From Pectobacterium colocasium (GTDB lineage Bacteria > Pseudomonadota > Gammaproteobacteria > Enterobacterales > Enterobacteriaceae): 64,000 bases of DNA. The notes under the pieces were generated by a model. That model was not told the DNA's origin. It searched no databases and saw only the letters and a program-made list of their open reading frames with translations. Positions 54,682 to 62,754 of the stretch are shown one piece after another. Both the position numbers and the translations under genes were made by a program. The DNA lies in NCBI RefSeq assembly GCF_020181655.1, contig NZ_CP084032.1, positions 2,294,001 to 2,358,000 on the forward strand, given 5' to 3'. Every line of letters starts with the position of its first letter. Position 1 is the stretch's first letter.

Positions 54682-57054
54682 AGTAACTACCTCAATGCGG
54701 CGAAAGGGCGGGAAACCGGCACGGGCAACAGCTGGTCAGAAACCACGGTGGATGCGGGTAACCACGTCACGCTGAAAAGCGAGCGCGACACGCGGCTGAC
54801 TGGCGCGCAGGTGAACGGCAAGCGCATTGATGTTGATGCCGGACGTAACCTGCTGCTGCAAAGTCAGCAGGACAGCGAGCGTTATGATTCTAAACAGGTT
54901 AGCGGGTCGGCGGGCGGCAGCTTTACCTGGGGCGGCGGAGGTGGCAGTGGCTATATCAGCCTCAGCAAAGACAAGATGCACAGCAATTATGACAGCGTGC
55001 AGCAGCAGACCGGGCTCTTTGCGGGTAAAGACGGCTTTGGTATAAAGACCGGTGAGCACACCCAGCTTGACGCCGCGGTCATTGGCTCCACCGCCAGCGC
55101 CGAGAAAAATCGGCTGGACACGGGGACGCTGGGCTGGAGCGGGCTCAGCAACAAAGCCGAGTTCAAGGTGGAGCACAGCGGCGCCGGGTTCAGTGCCAGC
55201 CCGTCCCTGAACGGCAGTATGCTGTCGACGCTGGCGATGAACGTGCCGTCGGCGCTGATGTCGCTGGGGAGCCGCGGCAATGCGTCCAGCACCACCTATG
55301 CGGCAGTGAGCGACGGCACATTGTTGTTGCGGGACACGGCGAAGCAGGTGCAGGATATCACCACGCTGAGCCGTGACGTTGAGCACGCGAACAACGCGCT
55401 CAGCCCGATCTTTAACAAAGAGAAAGAGCAGAAACGCCTGAAACAGGCGCAACTGATTGGTGAAATCGGCGCGCAGATGATGGATATCGTGCGCACGGAA
55501 GGCGAGCTGAAGGCGCAGAAAGCCGTGGAAGCTAAGGGCGACGCCAAAGTCAAACGTCCGCAGGACGGTGATTCGGCGCAGGAATGGGAAGTCTATAAAA
55601 AGGCGCTGACGGAATCGCCGACCTACAAGGCCGAGATGCAGAAATACGGCACGGGCAGCGACTTCCAGCGCGCGGCACAGGCGGCCACGGCGGCAATTCA
55701 GGCGCTGGCGGGCGGGGACATCCAGAAAGCGATAGCCAGCGGGGCGTCGCCGTACCTGGCGCAACTGGTGAAAGATGTCACGCTACCGAAGGATGAAAGC
55801 AAAATCACGGCGTCGGATATCGCGGCCAACGCGATGGCGCACGCAGTGGTGGGGGCGGTGGTCGCCCAGCTGTCGGGTCAGGATGCAGCCGCGGGGGCCA
55901 TCGGTGCCTCCAGCGGTGAACTGGCTGCCCGCGCCATCATGGCGGAGCAATACCCGGGCAAGACGGCAAACGACCTGACGGAAGCGGAAAAGCAGTCGGT
56001 CAGCGCGCTTTCCACGCTGGCCTCCGGGCTCTTGTCTGGTCTGGCGAGCAACAGCACTGCCACCGCCGCCAGCGGCGCACAGTCCGGGCGTAATGCGGTG
56101 GAGAATAACTTCCTCAGTAGTTCCGATATCACGACGTTCCTTGAGAAGTACGCTAAAGCTAAGACAGAAGAGGAAAAAGAAAAGCTCCGTGAAGAACTGA
56201 AGCAAAAGGATGCCGAGCAGCAGGCCCAGGCTCAGGCAACCGGAATTTCGGTCAATGACCAGAAAGCCGAACTGGAAAAGCTGAAAGCGCTGATGGCGTC
56301 ACCGGATTGCAGTGCGGAATGTCGGTCACTGGTAGCTTACTCAATATCTCAGCTTGAACCGGTAGCCAATGATACCCAATTGCATAAGGATAATCTTGCA
56401 AAGGCTGGGCTGGTTGCGGTTATCTTCGGGATTACTGACAGAATATCGTCAGGAGCAGGAAAAGCGAAATCGCAGGAGGTGTCTGCAACTGCAAAAGCGG
56501 AAAAATCCGCACTTGATGATATTTTACAAGGAGAAAATCAGGCAGCAAAAAACACCGCTACTAATAATTTTGAAGTCAAAAAACTTCCTGATGCTAATGG
56601 GAAAAATCACATCACTGCTGTAAAAGGTGATGCAACAATACCCGTCGATAAGATTGAACTGTATATGCGTGGTAAAGCATCTGGTGATCTTGAGTCTTTG
56701 CAAAAAGAATATAATTTGTTAAAAGATGCAAAAATTAGTAGCCAAAAAGAATTTGCAAAAGATCCAAGTAATGCAGTTAAACTAAAGCAACTATCGGACC
56801 AAATTCATAATATAGAAAGATCGCGTGATATGGATCGTGTTCTCAATAATGCAGGTATATCTAATACATCGGCAAATAACAACATGATAATGGATAAGTT
56901 ATTGGACTCAGCACAGAGTGCTACACCTTCAAGCAGACAAACATCTGTTGTTGTCTCAGGGCCTAACGGTAGCGTAAGGGTTTATGCTACATGGACAATA
57001 TTACCTGATGGCACAAAAAGACTTTCAACTGTTAATACGGGAGCATTCAAATGA
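54664..57054 (+). CDS. Orphan cdiA-CT module 4, unassigned toxin
   Basis: The 796-codon frame starts with MMLLSHSNYLNAAKGRETGT and the same junction as module 3. It follows the parent to VENN (56098-56109) with a few shared variants (AKVKRPQ, MMDIVRTEG). The unique end contains a charged coiled-coil-like stretch (LEKYAKAKTEEEKEKLREEL) and a short cysteine pair (SPDCSAECRSL). A lysine-rich soluble domain then ends in VVSGPNGSVRVYATWTILPD followed by GTKRLSTVNTGAFK. No known toxin class is evident to me. Confidence 0.8.
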   Translation: MMLLSHSNYLNAAKGRETGTGNSWSETTVDAGNHVTLKSERDTRLTGAQVNGKRIDVDAGRNLLLQSQQDSERYDSKQVSGSAGGSFTWGGGGGSGYISLSKDKMHSNYDSVQQQTGLFAGKDGFGIKTGEHTQLDAAVIGSTASAEKNRLDTGTLGWSGLSNKAEFKVEHSGAGFSASPSLNGSMLSTLAMNVPSALMSLGSRGNASSTTYAAVSDGTLLLRDTAKQVQDITTLSRDVEHANNALSPIFNKEKEQKRLKQAQLIGEIGAQMMDIVRTEGELKAQKAVEAKGDAKVKRPQDGDSAQEWEVYKKALTESPTYKAEMQKYGTGSDFQRAAQAATAAIQALAGGDIQKAIASGASPYLAQLVKDVTLPKDESKITASDIAANAMAHAVVGAVVAQLSGQDAAAGAIGASSGELAARAIMAEQYPGKTANDLTEAEKQSVSALSTLASGLLSGLASNSTATAASGAQSGRNAVENNFLSSSDITTFLEKYAKAKTEEEKEKLREELKQKDAEQQAQAQATGISVNDQKAELEKLKALMASPDCSAECRSLVAYSISQLEPVANDTQLHKDNLAKAGLVAVIFGITDRISSGAGKAKSQEVSATAKAEKSALDDILQGENQAAKNTATNNFEVKKLPDANGKNHITAVKGDATIPVDKIELYMRGKASGDLESLQKEYNLLKDAKISSQKEFAKDPSNAVKLKQLSDQIHNIERSRDMDRVLNNAGISNTSANNNMIMDKLLDSAQSATPSSRQTSVVVSGPNGSVRVYATWTILPDGTKRLSTVNTGAFK

Positions 57055-57548
57055 TGATGAGTCCAAATAAACCAGAACTCAAAGAGCTATTTGATGGACT
57101 AAACAGTTACCTAACATATGGTTATGTTAATGAGCTTTCGCCCGAAGATCCTGCGAAAGATGCATTTGATTATCTCAATGCTCTTTATTTAGCTAATCAA
57201 CATGAAGGGCTCGTTTTTTGCAAGCTAATCTTGGAGTCAGAAATATTATATAATGACTTCCTGAGATCAACTTGTTTATCGTATTTACTATTGTCAGAGA
57301 GTGATTGGCAATATTCTTTTTCATTTTTGCTTGAAAATAGTAAAGCTTTATCAGTTCCGTTACTGAAAGAGGCTCTATTCTATTTTTACTGCGCAAAGAA
57401 TGAGACAGATCCTTATCCTGTACCAGATGGTTTATTCAAAAAGCTAATGGCAAGATATGAGGAATTGAAAGATGATCCTGATGCGAAATTTTATCATCTT
57501 CATGAAACGTACAACGATTTTTTAAAATCTTACTCGTTGAATAATTAG
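57051..57548 (+). CDS. Probable immunity protein for orphan toxin 4
   Basis: This 165-residue acidic, aromatic-rich, probably all-helical protein starts in ATGATGATG, which overlaps the toxin stop by four bases. Starts at 57054 or 57057 are equally possible. Sequence includes LKELFDGLNSYLTYGYVNEL and KLMARYEELKDDPDAKFYHL. The family is not recognised; immunity is inferred from position. Confidence 0.65.
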   Translation: MMMSPNKPELKELFDGLNSYLTYGYVNELSPEDPAKDAFDYLNALYLANQHEGLVFCKLILESEILYNDFLRSTCLSYLLLSESDWQYSFSFLLENSKALSVPLLKEALFYFYCAKNETDPYPVPDGLFKKLMARYEELKDDPDAKFYHLHETYNDFLKSYSLNN

Positions 57549-57550
57549 AA

Positions 57551-57582
57551 CAATCCCGGCCCCGCGCCGGGATCGTTGTATT
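57551..57582. terminator. Hairpin, module 4/5
   Basis: ATCCCGGC (57553-57560) pairs with GCCGGGAT (57566-57573). The following T-run is interrupted (CGTTGTATTT), so this copy may be weaker than the others. Confidence 0.65.
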
Positions 57583-57588
57583 TATCGG

Positions 57589-57828
57589 TCATAACCGTAG
57601 CTCAGTCTCAATCACCAGCCGCCCGTGCTCAACGGTGACAGTCACCGGCGTATCCGTCCCAAATCCTGCGGCTTCCAGCCAGTGGCCGGTAAGGTGCAGG
57701 CTGGGGCTGCGGCTGTAATAGCGCGTTATATCGTTGCGGTCGGCGTGGCGACGGCTGACATAGCCGACCTTCAGGTGTCGTAATGCTTGGGGTGTGGCGG
57801 GTTCTGACTTATGATGCTGCTTAGCCAT
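57589..57828 (-). CDS. symE: SymE-family protein, full copy (module 5)
   Basis: This 79-residue copy has the same N-terminus and core (SLHLTGHWLEAAGFGTDTPV) but a different end, VEHGRLVIETELRL, which resembles the module 2 remnant. The ATG at 57828 lies at the shared symE-cdiA junction. The mosaic of core and tail suggests recombination between symE variants. Confidence 0.82.
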   Translation of the reverse strand: MAKQHHKSEPATPQALRHLKVGYVSRRHADRNDITRYYSRSPSLHLTGHWLEAAGFGTDTPVTVTVEHGRLVIETELRL

Positions 57829-59937
57829 AGTAACTACCTCAATGCGGCGAAAGGGCGGGAAACCGGGACGGGCAACAGCTGGTCAGAAACCACGGTGGAT
57901 GCGGGTAACCACGTCACGCTGAAAAGCGAACGTGATACGCGACTGACTGGCGCGCAGGTAAACGGCGAGCGCATTGATGTTGATGCCGGGCGTAACCTGC
58001 TGCTGCAAAGTCAGCAGGACAGCGAGCGTTATGATTCCAGACAGGTTAGCGGGTCGGCGGGCGGCAGCTTTACCTGGGGCGGCGGAGGTGGCAGCGGCTA
58101 TATCAGCCTCAGCAAAGACAGGATGCACAGCAATTATGACAGCGTGCAGCAGCAGACCGGGCTCTTTGCGGGCAAAGACGGCTTTGGTATAAAGACCGGT
58201 GAGCATACCCAGCTTGACGCTGCGGTCATTGGCTCTACTGCCAGCGCCGATAAAAACCGGCTGGACACGGGGACGCTGGGCTGGAGCGGGCTCAGCAACA
58301 AAGCCGAGTTCAAGGTGGAGCACAGCGGCGCCGGGTTCAGCGCCAGCCCGTCCCTGAACGGCAGCCTGCTCTCGACGCTGGCGATGAATGTGCCGTCGGC
58401 GCTGATGGCGCTGGGTAGCCGCGGCAATGCGTCCAGCACCACCTATGCGGCGGTGAGTGACGGCACGTTGTTGTTGCGGGATACGGCGAAGCAGGTGCAG
58501 GATATCACTACGCTGAGTCGTGACGTTGAGCACGCGAACAACGCGCTCAGCCCGATCTTTAACAAAGAGAAAGAGCAGAAACGCCTGAAACAGGCGCAGC
58601 TGATTGGTGAGATTGGCGCGCAGATGATGGATATCGTGCGCACGGAAGGCGAGCTGAAGGCGCAGAAAGCGGCGGAAGCTAAAGGTGATGCCAAAGTCAA
58701 ACGTCCGCAGGACGGTGATTCGGCGCAGGAATGGGAAGTCTATAAAAAGGCGCTGACGGAATCGCCGACCTACAAGGCCGAGATGCAGAAATACGGCACG
58801 GGCAGCGACTTCCAGCGTGCGGCACAGGCAGCCACTGCGGCGATTCAGGCACTGGCGGGCGGGGACATCCAGAAAGCGATTGCCAGCGGTGCATCACCGT
58901 ATCTGGCACAGCTGGTGAAGGATGTCACGCTACCGAAGGATGAAAGCAAAATCACGGCGTCGGATATCGCGGCGAACGCAATGGCGCACGCGGTGGTGGG
59001 GGCGGTGGTCGCGCAACTGTCGGGTCAGGATGCAGCGGCGGGGGCCATCGGTGCCTCCAGCGGTGAACTGGCCGCCCGCGCCATCATGGCGGAGCAATAC
59101 CCGGGCAAGACGGCAAACGACCTGACGGAAGAGGAAAAGCAGTCGGTCAGCGCGCTTTCCACGCTGGCCTCCGGGCTGATATCCGGTCTGGCGAGCAACA
59201 GCACGGCCACCGCCGCCAGCGGCGCACAGTCCGGGCGTAATGCGGTGGAGAATAATCTTTTTGGTTTTGACTCAAAGAGCACGCCACAGGGGCTAAGAGA
59301 TTTTGGGCAGTCGGCAACGTCGTTGTACACCAATACCAACCTGACGGATGAAAACGGTAATGTTCTTAATCCGATAACAGAAGAAGAACGGCAGTATGCG
59401 ATGCACAGGTTAGTGACGGGTGTCATGCCGGAAGGGCAGGATATCTCGAAAGCTATCGTGAATGGATATACGAATGGTGTGTTGATTGCAGGTGCGTGGT
59501 ATCTGGGGCCGGCGGCGTCAGTGGCTAAAGTTGTTGGTGGGGCGATAATCGGGGAAATTGCAAACGGTACCTATCAGTGGTTCGATATTAACAGTGAGAA
59601 GAACCAGAGTCTGCCTGTATATCAGCAAAAAACTTGGGATTATAAGGGGAGTATTTCTGCGGGAATTACAGGGGCGTTAGCTCCAGGGCGTGGAGTGTGG
59701 GCTAACTTAGGCATCGCGCAAGGAGGAGCCATATTTACTGATGGACTGGATAAAGGAGCTCTGTCTGGCACAAGTGCGGGTTGGGCGTTTGGTACAGCAG
59801 TTGGTTTAATCGCTCCGCCTTTATTTGATCCTGTTTTAGGTTCTGGTTCGGCCCCTGTAGGTGATATTATCGGTGCGATAGGCGGAGAATTTATCAGTAA
59901 TGCAGTCAAGGATGAGGTTAATGAAAAGAAAAAATAA
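57811..59937 (+). CDS. Orphan cdiA-CT module 5, hydrophobic (membrane-active?) toxin
   Basis: The 708-codon frame has the common junction and constant region to VENN (59245-59256). The unique end has several long hydrophobic, glycine-rich stretches (NGVLIAGAWYLGPAASVAKV, VGGAIIGEIANG, GWAFGTAVGLIAPPLFDPVL, VGDIIGAIGGEFISNAV) and finishes in a charged tail (KDEVNEKKK). Such a pattern suggests membrane insertion or pore formation, not a soluble enzyme. This is inference; the family is not identified. Confidence 0.78.
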   Translation: MMLLSHSNYLNAAKGRETGTGNSWSETTVDAGNHVTLKSERDTRLTGAQVNGERIDVDAGRNLLLQSQQDSERYDSRQVSGSAGGSFTWGGGGGSGYISLSKDRMHSNYDSVQQQTGLFAGKDGFGIKTGEHTQLDAAVIGSTASADKNRLDTGTLGWSGLSNKAEFKVEHSGAGFSASPSLNGSLLSTLAMNVPSALMALGSRGNASSTTYAAVSDGTLLLRDTAKQVQDITTLSRDVEHANNALSPIFNKEKEQKRLKQAQLIGEIGAQMMDIVRTEGELKAQKAAEAKGDAKVKRPQDGDSAQEWEVYKKALTESPTYKAEMQKYGTGSDFQRAAQAATAAIQALAGGDIQKAIASGASPYLAQLVKDVTLPKDESKITASDIAANAMAHAVVGAVVAQLSGQDAAAGAIGASSGELAARAIMAEQYPGKTANDLTEEEKQSVSALSTLASGLISGLASNSTATAASGAQSGRNAVENNLFGFDSKSTPQGLRDFGQSATSLYTNTNLTDENGNVLNPITEEERQYAMHRLVTGVMPEGQDISKAIVNGYTNGVLIAGAWYLGPAASVAKVVGGAIIGEIANGTYQWFDINSEKNQSLPVYQQKTWDYKGSISAGITGALAPGRGVWANLGIAQGGAIFTDGLDKGALSGTSAGWAFGTAVGLIAPPLFDPVLGSGSAPVGDIIGAIGGEFISNAVKDEVNEKKK

Positions 59938-60181
59938 ACCTACTGTAATTTTGCTGTTTCTAAGCATTACATACATGGTTTTCTGTTGTTTAATATTTTT
60001 TTCTCTCGCTTTAGTAACTGCAAAATTCGTCATTAACCATAACGTGAGTATTGAACAATCAGATCTTAAACATATTTTAGTTACCAGCGTTATTGCAGGA
60101 ACAGCTGCGGCCTTTAGGTCATGGATTTTTGCCAAAATAGATGAACGCAAAGCCCGTAAATCAAAGCATACTGATCCATAG
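59921..60181 (+). CDS. Membrane immunity protein for orphan toxin 5
   Basis: This 86-residue protein has two predicted membrane spans (VILLFLSITYMVFCCLIFFS and LKHILVTSVIAGTAAAF) and a basic C-terminal tail (KIDERKARKSKH). The ATG at 59921 lies inside the end of the toxin gene, preceded by GAGGTTA. A membrane-located immunity protein beside a hydrophobic toxin is what pore-forming CDI systems show. Confidence 0.75.
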   Translation: MKRKNKPTVILLFLSITYMVFCCLIFFSLALVTAKFVINHNVSIEQSDLKHILVTSVIAGTAAAFRSWIFAKIDERKARKSKHTDP

Positions 60182-60200
60182 TTCAAATTAGCAAAACAGC

Positions 60201-60235
60201 AATCCCGGTGCCTAAAACAGGTCGGGATTTTTTGT
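60201..60235. terminator. Terminator after immunity gene 5
   Basis: AATCCCG...GCCT pairs with AGG..CGGGATT (about 60201-60230) with minor mismatches, then TTTTTT. It is a diverged member of the recurrent hairpin. Confidence 0.7.
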
Positions 60236-60237
60236 AT

Positions 60238-60345
60238 GTCATTCAGCCAGCCACAATGTGGATCAGTAGGTTGCAGTGCCGATGGGGATTACTAGAGGGG
60301 GTATCCATGTTGACCCTTCCAGCTTCCAGCAAACTTCTAGATGGC
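60238..60345 (-). pseudogene. symE: Strongly decayed SymE remnant (module 6)
   Basis: The minus strand ends in LLIHIVAG and a stop, corresponding to LLIRIVAE of intact copies. Upstream bases keep partial similarity (LEAG, DTP) but the frame and core are degraded. It joins cdiA sequence at about 60350, the latest junction of all modules. Confidence 0.6.
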
Positions 60346-62068
60346 TTGCAGTCTGCTGTTGCGGGATACGGCGAAACAGGTGCAGGATATCACCACGCTG
60401 AGCCGTGACGTTGAACATGCGAACAACGCGCTCAGCCCGATCTTTAACAAAGAGAAAGAGCAAAAACGCCTGAAACAGGCGCAGCTGATTGGTGAAATCG
60501 GCGCGCAGGTGATGGATATCGTGCGCACGGAAGGCGAGCTGAAGGCGCAGAAAGCCGCGGAAGCCAAGGGCGACGCCACCGTCAAACGTCCGCAGGACGG
60601 TGATTCGGCGCAGGAATGGGAAGTCTATAAAAAGGCGCTGACGGAATCGCCGACCTACAAAGCCGAGATGCAGAAATACGGCACGGGCAGTGATTTCCAG
60701 CGCGCGGCACAGGCGGCCACGGCGGCGATTCAGGCGCTGGCGGGCGGGGACATTCAGAAAGCGATTGCCAGCGGGGCATCACCGTATCTGGCGCAACTGG
60801 TGAAAGATGTCACGCTACCGAAGGATGAAAGCAAAATCACGGCGTCGGATATCGCGGCGAACGCGATGGCGCATGCGGTGGTGGGGGCGGTGGTCGCCCA
60901 ACTGTCGGGTCAGGATGCGGCGGCGGGGGCCATCGGTGCCTCCAGCGGTGAACTGGCTGCCCGTGCGATTATGGCGGAGCAATACCCGGGCAAGACGGCA
61001 AATGACCTGACGGAAGAGGAAAAGCAGTCGGTCAGCGCGCTTTCCACGCTGGCCTCCGGGCTCTTGTCTGGTCTGGCGAGCAACGGCACGGCCACCGCCG
61101 CCAGCGGCGCACAGTCCGGGCGTAATGCGGTGGAGAATAACTATCTGAGCAGCACGGAGAAGAGCCGCCAGACAGAGCTGAACCACAAACAGAGTCTCAC
61201 ACCGGAGGAACAGAAAGAGCGTGATGCGCTGAACCGTAAGGATGCGGAAACCAGTAAAGCACTGATTGATGCCTGTATGGGGGGTAGCGCAGATGCCTGT
61301 ACCGCAGCGCGTCAGGATGCGTTGGAGAAACAGGATACCTATCAGAATCTGAGTTACCAGAATCCGAAGGAAGCACAAAAAGGTTATCAGCAGATACAGC
61401 AGTTGCTGAGTGGCACCAGTGCAGAAGCGATACAGACGCAGGAGCTTTTTAACGGTATGGTGGCTGCGTATATGCGCACTGGTATGACCGAAGAAGCCGC
61501 GAAATCGGCTGTGGGTTATCAGCTTGGCACGATGTATATCATTGGTGGTATTGCCGGTATTGGTTCCGGAAAAGCGGTTGAAGGTTCTTTAACTGACAAA
61601 AATTCCACAGTGAAAGAAAATGTAGGAATAAAGCCTACAGTGACAGCAGAACTGGAAGCAAATGGTCAAAAATTTAAAGATACAAATCAAACGGCAAGAC
61701 CGGCAGAGCAGGCAAATAAAAATGAACCTACACTGATAGCAGACAGAATAGCTTCGAAAGAACAAAGCTTGATAGATAAGGGAAAAACAAACAACTTACC
61801 TCTACCAAACAGTAGTATGGCTAATGCTCATGCTGAAATAGGTGTTATACAACAAGCTTATAATGCAGGTAAAACTCAAAATGCTAATCTGACTATTAAT
61901 GTAGCGGGCAAAGACGTTTGTAGTTATTGCAGAGGCGATATAGCCGCCGCAGCTCAAGCTTCTGGGGCAAAATCGGTCACGATAAATGCCGTTGATGATA
62001 AAACAGGGTTACCTAAAACTTATGTATGGGAATCTGGCATGAAATCAATAAAGGAAATCAATAGGTAA
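60341..62068 (+). CDS. Orphan cdiA-CT module 6, deaminase-fold toxin
   Basis: The 575-codon frame starts MACSLLLRDTAKQVQD, joining cdiA very late, and follows the parent to VENN (61130-61141). The unique end has a Cys-containing entry region (DACMGGSADACTAARQDALE), a hydrophobic stretch (GTMYIIGGIAGIGSG), and a C-terminal deaminase-superfamily domain. That domain carries His497-Ala498-Glu499 (NAHAEIGVIQQAYNAG) and Cys527-Ser-Tyr-Cys530 (DVCSYCRGDIAAAAQASGA), the zinc and proton-relay motifs of the cytidine deaminase fold. It may act on nucleic acid bases or nucleotides; the substrate is unknown. Confidence 0.85.
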   Translation: MACSLLLRDTAKQVQDITTLSRDVEHANNALSPIFNKEKEQKRLKQAQLIGEIGAQVMDIVRTEGELKAQKAAEAKGDATVKRPQDGDSAQEWEVYKKALTESPTYKAEMQKYGTGSDFQRAAQAATAAIQALAGGDIQKAIASGASPYLAQLVKDVTLPKDESKITASDIAANAMAHAVVGAVVAQLSGQDAAAGAIGASSGELAARAIMAEQYPGKTANDLTEEEKQSVSALSTLASGLLSGLASNGTATAASGAQSGRNAVENNYLSSTEKSRQTELNHKQSLTPEEQKERDALNRKDAETSKALIDACMGGSADACTAARQDALEKQDTYQNLSYQNPKEAQKGYQQIQQLLSGTSAEAIQTQELFNGMVAAYMRTGMTEEAAKSAVGYQLGTMYIIGGIAGIGSGKAVEGSLTDKNSTVKENVGIKPTVTAELEANGQKFKDTNQTARPAEQANKNEPTLIADRIASKEQSLIDKGKTNNLPLPNSSMANAHAEIGVIQQAYNAGKTQNANLTINVAGKDVCSYCRGDIAAAAQASGAKSVTINAVDDKTGLPKTYVWESGMKSIKEINR

Positions 62069-62469
62069 TGATAAATTTTGAGCTGGGCGGATATTATTTA
62101 GACTATGGTAGGCGTGTGCAACTACCTTTAATAGTACAGCCATCAGTAGTTCAAATAATGAATTATCTAGGTGTGTTGAAAAACCACAACGGAATATTGG
62201 TTCTTGATAATGATCAAGAGGATAACCATAGCCCTTATAAAATGACATTATATTCTGATAGTGGAATTTACATGATATTACTTGAAACAAGTATGGATGA
62301 TGATGTAGATGTCAGAACGTTTTATAATCAATCTGAGTCTAGGGGTTTTATATCAATACTTGGCGAATCATATTCAGAAGTATCAACAGTTAAAGAATTT
62401 TCTCAGGTTATAGAAGCGTTTAAAGAGTTTTATGAAACTGGTGATGTTAGTAGGGAATTATTAGGTTAA
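62068..62469 (+). CDS. Probable immunity protein for the deaminase toxin
   Basis: This 133-residue soluble, acidic protein has an ATG that overlaps the toxin stop (TAATG), with AATAGGT upstream. Sequence includes FELGGYYLDYGRRVQLPLIV and VKEFSQVIEAFKEFYETGDV. It resembles DUF6911-type proteins in my memory, unverified. Coupling to the toxin supports immunity. Confidence 0.7.
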   Translation: MINFELGGYYLDYGRRVQLPLIVQPSVVQIMNYLGVLKNHNGILVLDNDQEDNHSPYKMTLYSDSGIYMILLETSMDDDVDVRTFYNQSESRGFISILGESYSEVSTVKEFSQVIEAFKEFYETGDVSRELLG

Positions 62470-62476
62470 CTTTTTA

Positions 62477-62509
62477 AAATCCCGGCCTCTCAAAAAGGCC
62501 GGGATTTTT
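62477..62509. terminator. Bidirectional terminator, module 6/7
   Basis: ATCCCGGCCT (62479-62488) pairs perfectly with AGGCCGGGAT (62496-62505), with flanking A-runs and T-runs in both directions. Confidence 0.9.
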
Positions 62510-62517
62510 GTTGCCTG

Positions 62518-62754
62518 TCATTCAGTCACAATACGTATCAGCAGTTGCCCCTGTTCAACGGTGACAATCACCGGGGTATCTGTCCCAAATCCCGCAGCTT
62601 CGAGCCAGTTGCCGGTAAGGTGCAGGCTGGGGCTGCGGCTGTAATAGCGCGTCATATCATTGCGGTCTGCGTGGCGACGGCTGACATAGCCGACCTTCAG
62701 GTGTCGTAATGCTTGGGGTGTGTCGGGTTCTGACTTATGATGCTGCTTAGCCAT
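62518..62754 (-). CDS. symE: SymE-family protein, full copy (module 7)
   Basis: This 78-residue copy is nearly identical to that of module 3 with the ending VTVEQGQLLIRIVTE. The start at 62754 lies at the same junction with cdiA sequence (TAGCAACTACCTCAATGCGG; one base differs from modules 3-5). Confidence 0.82.
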   Translation of the reverse strand: MAKQHHKSEPDTPQALRHLKVGYVSRRHADRNDMTRYYSRSPSLHLTGNWLEAAGFGTDTPVIVTVEQGQLLIRIVTE

